This document shows positions 1-8,079 of a stretch of DNA of 64,000 nt, piece after piece. The notes under the pieces are model-generated. The model was not told the DNA's origin. It did no database searches and saw only the letters and a list, made by a program, of their open reading frames with translations. The position numbers and the translations under genes were made by a program. This DNA is from Archangiaceae bacterium (GTDB lineage: Bacteria > Myxococcota > Myxococcia > Myxococcales > Myxococcaceae), in NCBI GenBank assembly GCA_016714225.1, contig JADJNS010000029.1, positions 1 to 64,000 of the forward strand. The letters run 5' to 3'. Each line of letters opens with the position of its first letter. The first letter of the stretch is position 1.

Positions 1-651
1 GCCGGTGTGCAGCAGCGCCCGCGCCCGGTACTTCTGCGCGCGGTTGAGCGTCTCTTTGCCCTCGGGCGACTTGGGCTTCTTCACCAGCTTCACCGTCTTG
101 TCGGCGGCGGCCAGGCACTTGTCCCACTCGCGAATGCGGCACCGCACCTTGGCGTGGGTGAGCGCCACGTCGGGGTCCTTCGCGTCGTTGGCCTCGGCCT
201 TCTCGAGCACCTTCAGCGCCATCTGCGGGCTGTTGAGCCCCACGAACGCGCGGGCCAGGAGCTCAGGGTGCCCACCCTTGGGGTCGGCCTTCATCATCAT
301 GTCGCCCAGGTCCCCGAGCAGCACGAAGTACTTCTGCTTCTCGGCGCAGCGCGCCAGCCAGAGGTACGACTCGAGGTCGCGCTTCACCTCTTCGGCGCTC
401 GGCCGCGCGAGCGCGAACATCAGCCGCGTCCACGGAGAGATGAGCTTGCTGCAGTCGCGCTTCGGGCTCTTCGCGTCGGTGAGAATCTTCGCGAAGGCCG
501 CCTTCGCCTCGTCGGGGCTGGGCAGCCGCTTCGCCGGCGCCTTGGGCAGCTCGTTGCCCGTCGATGGAGGAGGAGGGTCTGCCGCGACCACCGGCGATGA
601 GCTCAACGACGCAACGGCGACCGAAAGGCACAGCGCCCGGCGCAGGGTCAT
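1..651 (-). CDS. Secreted TPR-like hypothetical protein (3' end outside window)
   Basis: The reading frame starts at ATG 651 and is still open at base 1, so the C-terminus is missing; 217 codons are visible. Residues 1-24 look like a Sec signal peptide ending at VVAA|DPP, so the protein is probably exported. The body is helical and Lys/Ala rich, with repeated stretches of the type A-x-x-L-x-x-A (for example ALKVLEKAEANDAKD and DKCLAAADKTVKLVKK) that resemble tetratricopeptide repeats. No catalytic motif is visible. It is followed upstream, on the same strand, by the lipoprotein gene at 678-2534 with 26 bp between them, so the two may be co-transcribed. Family assignment is tentative; the gene itself is supported by consistent high-GC codon use. 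Confidence 0.75.
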   Translation of the reverse strand, partial: MTLRRALCLSVAVASLSSSPVVAADPPPPSTGNELPKAPAKRLPSPDEAKAAFAKILTDAKSPKRDCSKLISPWTRLMFALARPSAEEVKRDLESYLWLARCAEKQKYFVLLGDLGDMMMKADPKGGHPELLARAFVGLNSPQMALKVLEKAEANDAKDPDVALTHAKVRCRIREWDKCLAAADKTVKLVKKPKSPEGKETLNRAQKYRARALLHTG

Positions 652-677
652 GGGCCGACACTCTACTTTTCCTGGGC

Positions 678-2534
678 TCAGAACTGCTGAATCAGCAGCT
701 GAAACGCCCGCGACGGGTTCGCGCTGAAGTCCGAGTCGCCGTCGACCACCAGGTAGTACGTGCCCGCTGCGAGCAGCGCGGTCTCGACGACGCCGGGGTT
801 GTAGCCCGCGTTCGAGCAGCTGGTGCTCGACGCTCCGCAGCCGGCGGCGAGGTGGAACAACAGCTCGGGGTACGACTGGGTAGGAATGATGCGGAGCCGC
901 GCGCTCTGCGCGAGGGTGAGCCGGTAGAAGACGTCGGGCCCGGACGCGCGCGTGCCGAACTGGCAGCCCGGGGCCTCGTCGTCGTTCGCCGCCCCCACGA
1001 GCGCACCGTCGATGACGGCGACCCCGTTGCTGAAGGAGACGTCGGTCGCTGCGGCGCAGGTATCGTTCGCGGGCGCGGGGGCACTCGGCTTCACCGTCGC
1101 CTCGAGGGTGTACTCGCCCTTCCAGCACGAGCCATTGCTGGAGCCCTCGACCCACACCGGGTAGGTGCCCGGCTCGAGCGCCCAGCCGCGCACCGACGCT
1201 CCGCTGTCTGTGCCGCACGCGAGGAAATGGGGCGCCGTGCAGGCTCCCGACGCGAACCCCACCGCGACCTGCGTGCCGGGCGCGTCGACCGCGAGCTTCA
1301 CGTCGCTGCGCTGGGTCAAGGTGAGCTGGTGCACTGCGTCTGGCTTGCCCGGTGGTCCGCACGGGAGCGTGATGTCGTTTCGGGCGCGGAAGAGCTGGCC
1401 TGACACGCTGCCCGACCCGCCCTGCAGTGGAATGGGGGACGCGCCGTCGCACCGGTCATTCGCGGGCGGGGGCGGGAGCTCCTCACGCGTCACCACCGCG
1501 GTGAAGCCCTCTTCGCGGCCGAAGACGCGCAGCAGCTGCGTGCCGGGCAGCTCGACGTCGTGGCACTCCGCGGCGACCAGGCATGCCTGCGGAGCGAGCG
1601 CCCCACAGGCACCCGAGAACAGCTCGGCCTCGACCCCGGCCGACAGCGAGATGCGCGACGCGACGGCGATGGGGAGCGAGAACCAAACGTCCGCTTCCTG
1701 GTCGCCCGAGCACGCCGCGGGCACGCTGTCGTGCACCGCTCCCACCCGGGTTCCGGTCAGGTTCGCGACTCCCGCGGTGAAGGTGATGGGGGCCGCCGCG
1801 GCGCACGTGTCGTTGGCCGGCGGGGGCGTCGCGGGCAGCCGTCGTACGAAGACCGAATACGCGGCCTCGGTGCGGCCCAAGGCGTCTTCGACGAAGAGGT
1901 ACCAGCGGCCCGCCGCGAGCCGGTGCACGCGCACCGCGTCCACGCTGCACGCGAGCTCGCCCCCACCCGCGCAGGTGGCGCGCAAGGCGTGCCGAGTCGG
2001 CGCGCTGCCACCGAGGCCCGAGTCCGCCAGCTCCACGTCGGCGGGCTCGGTGAGGGTGAAGGTGAAGACGTGCTCCCGCGCCGGTGAAGAGCCGCACGAG
2101 AGCTGGTGAAGGTCTTCTGCGTCGGCGTAGGTACCCTCGACCAGCTTCAGCCCGCTCGAGAGGTCGAGCTCGATGGGGCTCTCGCAGCTCGACCGGGCCG
2201 GCCCGACCCCTGGCTCGGTAACCTCGAGCAGGTACCCCGCCGAAGCGCGCGCCCCACGGGCATCGCCGACGTCGACGCTGAAGGTGAACCGACCGGCGGC
2301 CTGCGGCATGCCCGAGAGCTTGCCCGCCTCGCCCAGCCGCAGCCCCGGCGCCAGCTGCGACCCGCTCGAGAGCGACCACGCGAGCGGCGCAGCGCCGCCG
2401 GTGGCCTCGAGCTGCGCCTCGTACGCTTCGCCGCGCACTGCGGCGGTGAGCTCCACGGTGATGACTTCGAGGGGGCGCGACGTCGAACCGCAACCGGCGA
2501 GCACCAGCGCCGCGAGAGCCAGGGGTCGTTGCAC
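678..2534 (-). CDS. Lipoprotein with Ig-like and repeated PPC-like beta domains
   Basis: 618 aa from a GTG start. The N-terminus MQRPLALAALVLAGCGS is a clear lipoprotein signal with lipobox LAGC, so the product is probably membrane anchored. Residues about 25-105 resemble a He_PIG/cadherin-like putative Ig domain (GEAYEAQLEATGGAAPLAWS, then PGLRL...GKLSG.P). The rest holds about four copies of a roughly 120-residue beta-rich module, each opening with a PPANDTC/APANDTC-type motif and continuing with a D-V-x-F/H-x-L-T-L stretch and a G-x-Y-x-L-x-V/L-V-x-G ending. That pattern is typical of bacterial pre-peptidase C-terminal (PPC)-like repeats. No peptidase domain is present. The role is inferred as a cell-surface adhesion or binding protein; the substrate is unknown. 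Confidence 0.85.
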   Translation of the reverse strand: MQRPLALAALVLAGCGSTSRPLEVITVELTAAVRGEAYEAQLEATGGAAPLAWSLSSGSQLAPGLRLGEAGKLSGMPQAAGRFTFSVDVGDARGARASAGYLLEVTEPGVGPARSSCESPIELDLSSGLKLVEGTYADAEDLHQLSCGSSPAREHVFTFTLTEPADVELADSGLGGSAPTRHALRATCAGGGELACSVDAVRVHRLAAGRWYLFVEDALGRTEAAYSVFVRRLPATPPPANDTCAAAAPITFTAGVANLTGTRVGAVHDSVPAACSGDQEADVWFSLPIAVASRISLSAGVEAELFSGACGALAPQACLVAAECHDVELPGTQLLRVFGREEGFTAVVTREELPPPPANDRCDGASPIPLQGGSGSVSGQLFRARNDITLPCGPPGKPDAVHQLTLTQRSDVKLAVDAPGTQVAVGFASGACTAPHFLACGTDSGASVRGWALEPGTYPVWVEGSSNGSCWKGEYTLEATVKPSAPAPANDTCAAATDVSFSNGVAVIDGALVGAANDDEAPGCQFGTRASGPDVFYRLTLAQSARLRIIPTQSYPELLFHLAAGCGASSTSCSNAGYNPGVVETALLAAGTYYLVVDGDSDFSANPSRAFQLLIQQF

Positions 2535-2582
2535 CCCGGCCTCATATCGCGCTCGCGCGCAGCGCAGCTAGGTTGCGCGGCC

Positions 2583-2915
2583 ATGGAACCGTTCATCGCG
2601 CCCGACCCCGACTTCGCGAGCCGCGTGCGCGCGAGCTTCGGCAAGCAGAGCATCATGGCGTTGCTGCAGGCGTCGCTCGAGCGGGTTGCCGCCGGCGAGG
2701 TCGACGTCTCGCTGGCCATTCGGCCCGAGGTCACCCAGCAGCACGGCTTCGTTCACGCCGGAGTCGTCACCACCATCGTCGACAGCGCCTGCGGCTACGC
2801 GGCGCTCTCGCTGATGCCCGGCCTCGATTCAGCCGTCGGGAGGTGCGCGAAGGTGCACGTTGCGGAGTGGGCGACCGCGCGGCGTCATCGTCGTGACGCT
2901 GAGGCGGCTACCTGA
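2583..2915 (+). pseudogene. PaaI-type hotdog thioesterase, C-terminally degraded
   Basis: From ATG 2583 the first about 80 residues match the N-terminal half of PaaI-like acyl-CoA thioesterases: an N-terminal helix, then QQHGFVHAGVVTTIVDSACG, where the H-G-G/A-x-x-x-x-x-x-D active-site helix is recognisable. After LMPGLDSAV the sequence no longer resembles the family and ends after only 110 aa, against the usual 135-150. The expected central beta strands with a VEYKV-like stretch are missing. The last bases overlap the convergent SOD-like gene by 8 bp. I read this as a remnant with an internal deletion or frameshift, although translation of a short protein cannot be excluded. Confidence 0.55.
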
Positions 2916-3507
2916 GGCTGCCCATCATCGACACCGCGGGCTGGGTCATCTGCGAGAGCTCGATGCGGCCGCAGCCGATGATGTCTCCCGAGCCCCCGCC
3001 GGGCTGGCTGGCGAAGTCGTCTTTGCCGGCATGAATCGCGACCACCCGGTCGACCACGTCGTTGGTCAGCCCGGTGCCCACCGACCACAGCTCGGTGCTG
3101 AAGGTGATGGTGCCCTTGCCGTCTTCGTTGACGAAGAAGTTGCCCACGTCACCCAGGTGGAAGGGCGGCATGTCGAAGCGGCCGTGCTTCGCGTTGGTGG
3201 GGTTCCAGTGCTCGCCGTCGCAGCTCTCTTGCAGCGTCACCGCGTGCACGCCCGCGGGCACGTTGGTGAAGCTCAGGTCCATCGTCACCACGCCGCGATC
3301 GACCCCGAACTTGCCGATGCCCCGCAGCTGCGCGCCGCCCACCGGGTCGATGCGCGTCTCAGCGCTCACCGGCATCTGCACTGCCTTCGGCGACACCGCC
3401 ACCGCCGCCTTCCTCGGCGCGACCGGCTTCATCAGCTCCTCGTCATCTCGCGGGCTCACCGTCGCACAGCCGAACAAGAGGGCCCCTGCCATCACCATCC
3501 GCTTCAT
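2908..3507 (-). CDS. Cu/Zn superoxide dismutase-like lipoprotein lacking copper ligands
   Basis: 199 aa from ATG 3507, chosen because a strong GGAGGAGGAGGA ribosome site sits just upstream and the product then begins with a lipoprotein signal (lipobox LFGC, Cys14). Residues about 55-185 follow the SodC fold: G-V-H-A-V-T-L-Q-E at 86-94, E-H-W-N-P at 99-103, KHG at 107-109, F-H-L-G-D at 116-120, and V-A-I-H-A-G-K-D-D at 156-164. His100, His108, His117 and Asp120 fit the zinc site, His159 fits one copper ligand, and Cys96/Cys179 fit the intramolecular disulfide. The two histidines of the usual H-x-H copper pair are Thr91 and Gln93. Classical copper-dependent dismutase activity is therefore doubtful; the protein may be a zinc-only structural or binding homologue. 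Confidence 0.85.
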   Translation of the reverse strand: MKRMVMAGALLFGCATVSPRDDEELMKPVAPRKAAVAVSPKAVQMPVSAETRIDPVGGAQLRGIGKFGVDRGVVTMDLSFTNVPAGVHAVTLQESCDGEHWNPTNAKHGRFDMPPFHLGDVGNFFVNEDGKGTITFSTELWSVGTGLTNDVVDRVVAIHAGKDDFASQPGGGSGDIIGCGRIELSQMTQPAVSMMGSLR

Positions 3508-3561
3508 TGTCGTCCTCCTCCTCCACCAAAGGCCGCATCGGGCGGCCACCCCAAGGCCGCG

Positions 3562-4656
3562 TCAGGCGGCCACCGGTCTCTTCGCCGCACGCGCTTCGTC
3601 GAGCGCCGCGGCCAGGCGGGCGATGCCCTCCTGCATTTGATCGATCGGCACCGCCGAGAAGCTGAGCCGGAAAGAGAGCCGGCCGTGCCGCTGCGGTTCA
3701 GCGCGAAACATCGTGCCCGGGTCGAACGCCACGCCCCGCGCCAGCGCGCGCGCCAGCAGGCGATCGTCCGACTCGACGCTCTCGGTCTCTACCCACACCG
3801 AGAAGCCGCCCTCGGGCCAGCTGAAGCGAATGCCGGGAAGCCGGGGCAACAGCTCGAGCAGCCGCTCGCAGCGCTCGGCGTAATGGCTGCGCAGGCGCTC
3901 GAGGCGGCCGTCGAAGCCGGGGTGCGCCAGCAGCTGCTCGAGCATCGCCTGCGCCAGCCCGCCGGTCTGCAGGTCACGGCGCGCCTTGGCCTCGCGCAGC
4001 GCGCTGCGCCAGCGCGGCGGAGCAATCAGCCAGCCCACCCGCAGGCCCGGCGACACCGTCTTCGAGAACGTACCGAGGTTGAACGTCTTGTGCGCAGCGT
4101 CGGCGAGCAGCGGCCGCCGCGGAGCTCCGGCGAAGCACAGGTCGGCGTACGCATCGTCTTCGATGATGGTCGGAGCCCCCAGCACCTGGCCACGCCGCTC
4201 GGCGGTCATCGCCCAACCCCATGGGTTGTGCATCGCCGGCATCACGTACCAGACCGGCGCCGTCTTCGAAGACATCGCCACCAGCCTCTTCGAGAGAATG
4301 ACGTCGAGCGCGCCAGGGTAGGTGGCGTGGTCGACGTACACGTCGGTCGGCCCCAGCACGTCGAGCGCCAGCGCCATCGCGTCTTGCGCGCCGTTGGTGA
4401 TGTGCACGTCTTCGGGGTCGATGCGCGCGCCGCGCTGAAGCATGCGCGCCGCGATCAGCTCGCGCAGCTGCGGCCGGCCCTCGGGCCAGTCGTACTGCAG
4501 CGGGGTGGCGCCCATCGAGCAGGTGGCCGCCTCGGCCGCACGCGCCAGCTCGTTGCGCGGGAAGGTCTCGGGGGCGGGCAGGCCGCCGGCGAACGAGATG
4601 AGGCCCTTGCGGTGCGCGGCGCCGCGCAGCAGCTTGTCGATGCGGGGGGTTCTCAC
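3562..4656 (-). CDS. PLP-dependent class I/II aminotransferase
   Basis: 364 aa from a GTG start. Fold-type I aminotransferase features are visible in order: SFAGGLPAPETFP near residue 21, LQYDWPEGRPQLRELIA near 53 (substrate/phosphate loop region), NGAQDAMAL at 88, HNPWGW at 143, IIEDDAYADL at 164 with the Asp that binds the pyridine nitrogen, GTFSKTVSPGLRVGW at 195 with Lys199 as the likely Schiff-base lysine, and RLSFS at the C-terminus. The overall type is that of 2-aminoadipate/MocR-like aminotransferases without the GntR domain. The start codon overlaps the stop of the PfpI-like gene (GTGA), so the pair should be translationally coupled. Substrate cannot be told from the sequence. Confidence 0.9.
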   Translation of the reverse strand: MRTPRIDKLLRGAAHRKGLISFAGGLPAPETFPRNELARAAEAATCSMGATPLQYDWPEGRPQLRELIAARMLQRGARIDPEDVHITNGAQDAMALALDVLGPTDVYVDHATYPGALDVILSKRLVAMSSKTAPVWYVMPAMHNPWGWAMTAERRGQVLGAPTIIEDDAYADLCFAGAPRRPLLADAAHKTFNLGTFSKTVSPGLRVGWLIAPPRWRSALREAKARRDLQTGGLAQAMLEQLLAHPGFDGRLERLRSHYAERCERLLELLPRLPGIRFSWPEGGFSVWVETESVESDDRLLARALARGVAFDPGTMFRAEPQRHGRLSFRLSFSAVPIDQMQEGIARLAAALDEARAAKRPVAA

Positions 4657-5426
4657 GAGCCGCGCCTCGTGTTGCGGCGGGTGCGCTTGGCGCGCGGCTT
4701 CTCACGCGCGGTCGCGGCGCGGCCACGGTTGGGAATGCCCGGAGTCACGTCGGTCGGGCGGGTCTTTCGCTTCTTGCGCCGCGGCGACGGGCTGAACGAC
4801 GCCGGCATCGGCATGGGCGACACCTCGGGCGTGCCCATCAGCGCGTTGAGCTGCTCTTCCAGCGTCTGGTAGGCGTCGGCAGGAGCGCGCTGCGGCTGAA
4901 ACGCTTCGATGAGCTTCGCGTTGAACGCGGGCAGGTCGTCGGGAGTGCGGCTGGTGATGAGGTTGTCGTCCTCGACCACCTGCTGGTCGACCCAGTCGGC
5001 GCCGGCGTTGAGCAGGTCGGTCTTCAGCGAGGCGAACGAGGTGAGCCGGCGCCCCTCGAGCTCGCCGGTCTCGATCAGCACCTGCGGGCCGTGGCAGATC
5101 GCCGCGATCGGCTTGCCGGCGTCGAAGAACTCCTGCACCAGCCGAATCACGTCTTCTTCGCGGCGCAGCTTGTCGGGGTTCATCACCCCACCGGGAATCA
5201 GCAGCGCATCGAAGTCTTCGCTGATCGCCTCGGCCACCAGGTGGTCGACCTTCACTTCGCCGGCCCAGTCGCCGTCTTTCCACCCGCGAATCTGGCCCTC
5301 GTGCAGCGACAGCACCTCGCAGCGCGCGCCTTCACCCTCGAGCGCCGACTTCGGCGAGGTGAGCTCCGAGTGCTCGAACCCGTCGGTCGCGATGATGGCC
5401 ACTCTTCGTCCGTCGAGCTTGCCCAT
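4653..5426 (-). CDS. DJ-1/PfpI-family protein with basic C-terminal tail
   Basis: 257 aa from ATG 5426; the frame is open further upstream but the domain begins right after this methionine (MGKLDGRRVAIIATDGFEHSE). Residues 1-190 are a typical DJ-1/PfpI glutaminase-like domain: VAIIATDGFE, LLIPGGVMNPD, and the nucleophile elbow IAAICHGPQVL with the conserved Cys followed by His. This family includes cysteine peptidases, deglycases and chaperones. The last about 46 residues are an unusual Lys/Arg-rich, probably disordered tail (RRKKRKTRP..., ...RAKRTRRNTRRGS) not found in the standard about 180-residue family. The gene is upstream of, and overlaps, the aminotransferase. Confidence 0.9.
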   Translation of the reverse strand: MGKLDGRRVAIIATDGFEHSELTSPKSALEGEGARCEVLSLHEGQIRGWKDGDWAGEVKVDHLVAEAISEDFDALLIPGGVMNPDKLRREEDVIRLVQEFFDAGKPIAAICHGPQVLIETGELEGRRLTSFASLKTDLLNAGADWVDQQVVEDDNLITSRTPDDLPAFNAKLIEAFQPQRAPADAYQTLEEQLNALMGTPEVSPMPMPASFSPSPRRKKRKTRPTDVTPGIPNRGRAATAREKPRAKRTRRNTRRGS

Positions 5427-5567
5427 GATGGCCGCCACTGGTGCATTGCGCGTGCCCCACTGCCGAGCGCTGAATTCCCGCGTGGTTCGACGCCCTGCGC
5501 GCGGCGGGCTGTGGCTCCTTTGCGCGAAGGCCACACGCGATCGCCCGGCCGATGTTTCCGTTTCGGA

Positions 5568-7165
5568 TCAGCGCGCCGCGCGGCGCCGGCGCAACAGCAT
5601 CAACACCGCCGCCACCAGCCCGACGTCTCCACCCGCGAGGCGGCATGCGCACCCACGCCCAACCCCCGCTCTGCTCCTCCGTCGGGCGCACCCGCGTCGG
5701 GCGTACCGGCGTCGGGCGTGCCGGCGTCGGGCGTGCCGGCGTCGGGCGTACCTGCGTCGGGCGTACCTGCGTCGGGCGTACCTGCGTCGGGCGTGCCGGC
5801 GTCGACGAACACCGCGCTGAGCATTCCCGCGCTGGTCCCCGGTAGAAAGTCGATCTGGCTCACGCGAAGCGGCGCCGCCCCGGCCTCCTCCGGTCGAAAA
5901 CCGAACGTCACCTGGCTCGCGCCGAGCGGTATGCGCGGAGCAGCGCTCACCGTGCAGCCCGGGTCGGCGAACGCGCTGCCGCTCAGCGCGCCCCAACCGA
6001 CCGCGAGGTCGACCGGGTAGGAGGCCGGAGCTGCCACGCCGCTCGAGGTGAGCAGCTGGGCCGTCAGCGCCACGCAGCTGCCCTGCGCCACCGGTACGCC
6101 AGGCGCCTGCACCGCGAGGGTGCTCGGCTGAGGCACCGTGCTCACCCGCATGTCGTCGACCTCGAAGGTGCCGAGAAAGGCGTGGGTGATGGGGCCGTTT
6201 TCTCCCAGCTGCAGGCGCTCGACCCGCTCGCCCGACCAGTCGAGGGGCGACAGGCGCGCCACCGAGACGCCGTCGACCCACAGCTGACCGACGCCAGCGT
6301 CTGAGCCCACGCCGATCGCGTCGAGCTCGATCAGGTGCCAGCCCGCGCTCGGCGCAAGGGTACCCGCGGCTGCCACTCCTGCGACGACGCCGTTGTTGCG
6401 CCCCAGCAGCCCGAGCTGCGGGCCGGGCACCCGGAAAGAGAGCGAGAGGGGGCCGCGCGCCGGGTTGGGGTCATTGAGGCCCCACGCCAGCTGCAAGAGC
6501 TCGAAGTAGTCGGTCGCGGGGCTCTGCGCCGTCACCCGCAGCCACAGCCGGGTGAACACCTGGTCGCTGGGCAGCAGCGCCCAGGCGGCGGCCAGGCGAC
6601 CCTCGCCGCCCGCATCGGTCGCCAGATTCTGATCGTCCAGCATCAGCCCCAGCGCGCCGCGATGCGCCGCACCCGCCGCGGGGGCGATGCTCACGCCGGG
6701 CAAGAAGGCCACGTTCTCCCAGGGCCCCCAGGGCGTGTCGCCGTGAACCAGCGAACCGGACTCGACGTCGAACTCCAGCGGCAGCGCGCTCACGTCGACG
6801 TCGGCCCCAGCGACCCCGCCGCCGTCATCGAGGCGGCCGGTGATGGTGCGCCGGCCTGCAGAGTCGGCGCGAAAGTAGAACGGCACGCTGAGCGTCGCCC
6901 CGGCGTCGAAGTTGACGGTCAACGACGAGACCCAGCCGCCGTAGGTGCCTCCAGAGAACGAGAGCGCGCTGCCGGCGTCGGGGTCGACGCTCACGGTCGC
7001 CGAGCCCGCCGGCCCGCCTCCGACGCGCTGCACGAAGAACGGAGCTGCCACCCGCTGACCTGCCCCCGAGCTCGCGCTCGACGGAGTGAAGGTCGCCTGC
7101 GCCCAGACCTGGCTCGCCGCTGCCAGCGTCACGCACACCGAATGCCAGTTGAACCGAAGCCGCAC
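5568..7165 (-). CDS. Secreted beta-rich protein with MYXO-CTERM-like tail (frameshifted)
   Basis: GTG 7165 is the preferred start because it gives a compact signal peptide ending ...SQVWA|QATF. The body (about 450 aa) is beta-rich and Gly/Ala/Asp-rich, with a segment like a polysaccharide-lyase/concanavalin-type jelly roll (VTAQSPATDYFELLQLAWG..., GWHLIELDAIGVG..., QLWVDG). An Asp-Ala-Gly-Thr-Pro repeat follows. In the uninterrupted frame the protein ends at 5600 without a recognisable tail. If one base is added to the C5 run at 5663-5667 (G5 in the gene), the frame continues as GVGRGCACRLAGG plus a hydrophobic segment and RRRR, ending at 5568. That is the form of a myxobacterial C-terminal surface-sorting signal. 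Function is unknown; surface anchoring is inferred. Confidence 0.75.
5684..5803 (-). repeat. 15-bp tandem repeat encoding Asp-Ala-Gly-Thr-Pro
   Basis: Eight consecutive in-frame 15-bp units (seven DAGTP and one DAGAP) lie just before the C-terminal sorting tail of the gene at 5568-7165. Units differ mainly at wobble positions. The role is probably a flexible, extended cell-wall or surface spacer. Confidence 0.9.
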
Positions 7166-7281
7166 GTGCCTGCGGAGGCTAACCGCGGGTGCGGCCCCGC
7201 ACCACTTTGAAGCCAGGACCAAACCGTACCGCACGGAGGTTTGCGTTCTCGAACTGCGCCGGGCCCCCTAGAGTTCGTCAG

Positions 7282-8079
7282 ATGCTGCCCCTGCTCGTCG
7301 GTGTGTTGCTCCACGCAGCTCCCATCAAGGTCGCGGTGCCGGGCTTCACCGTGAGCGGCCTCGACGCACCGCAGAGCGAGGCGTGGGTCGATCGCTTCGT
7401 CACCCTGCTCAGCGCCGACCGCGCCTTTGCGTTCACCACCAGCCGCGACATCGCGGCGGTGCTGGGCATCGAGCGACAGCGGCAGCTGCTGGGCTGCTCC
7501 GACTCGGCGGCCAGCTGCCTCGCCGAGCTCGCCGGAGCGCTGGGCGTCGACGCCATCTTGAGCGGCACCATCGCGCGCTCGGGCGCAAGCATCACCGTCA
7601 CCCTGCGCGCGCTCAAGGCGTCTGACGGCGCGCAGCTCGCCGCGGTCACCACCCGGGTGAAAGACGTCGAGGCGCTGCAAGACTGGCTCGACGCCCAGGC
7701 GGCCGAGATCGACCGTCAGCTGCGCGCCGGCTTCGGGCTCTTGCCCGCGGCTCCAGCCGCGGCGGTCTCCGGCGGGTCGGGTGCGAAGGTCGTGCGCTGG
7801 GTGCCCGGCATTCTCGGCGTCGCGCTGGGTGTCACCGGCGGGGTGCTCTTCGGTCTCTCGAAGGGCGACGCCTCGCGGCTGCGCAACGAGAACCTGAGCA
7901 GCGATCAGATCAACCGTCTCGCCGGCGAGGGCCGGGCCTTCGAGACCGTCGGCCTGGTGTCGATGGCGGTGGCCGGCGTGGCGCTCGTCGCCAGCATCGT
8001 CTGGGTGCTGGTCACCTCGGGCTCGAGCGAGCCCGGGCCGGGCAGCGCCGCGGTCGCTTCGGCAGGAGGCGATCGATGA
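7282..8079 (+). CDS. Signal-peptide protein with ERQRQLLGC domain and two C-terminal TM helices
   Basis: 265 aa from ATG 7282; the start is chosen because it gives a short signal sequence MLPLLVGVLLHAAP. Residues 14-150 form an alpha/beta domain of the kind that precedes many myxobacterial surface lipoproteins: KVAVPGFTVSGL, an arm with SRDIAAVLGIERQRQLLGCSDS, C-L-A-E-L-A-G-A-L-G-V-D, then LSGTIARSG. This layout resembles TolB-N-like or FlgO-like sensor modules. Two hydrophobic helices follow (about 173-193 and 225-250). The gene overlaps the next lipoprotein gene by ATGA. A diverged paralogue occurs at 17453-18274, also directly followed by a Gly-rich lipoprotein gene. The function is unknown; the conserved pairing suggests that the two products act together in the envelope. 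Confidence 0.85.
   Translation: MLPLLVGVLLHAAPIKVAVPGFTVSGLDAPQSEAWVDRFVTLLSADRAFAFTTSRDIAAVLGIERQRQLLGCSDSAASCLAELAGALGVDAILSGTIARSGASITVTLRALKASDGAQLAAVTTRVKDVEALQDWLDAQAAEIDRQLRAGFGLLPAAPAAAVSGGSGAKVVRWVPGILGVALGVTGGVLFGLSKGDASRLRNENLSSDQINRLAGEGRAFETVGLVSMAVAGVALVASIVWVLVTSGSSEPGPGSAAVASAGGDR

Noticed and set aside
3527..3574. Insertion signature from a 24-bp tandem duplication
   Set aside because: Two near-identical 24-bp copies (3527-3550, 3551-3574) span the 3' end of the aminotransferase gene, but there is no inserted element; simple slippage is enough.
2860..4872. Open frame of 670 codons on the plus strand
   Set aside because: It is antisense to the SOD-like and aminotransferase genes and has His/Arg/Ala-rich noise without motifs.
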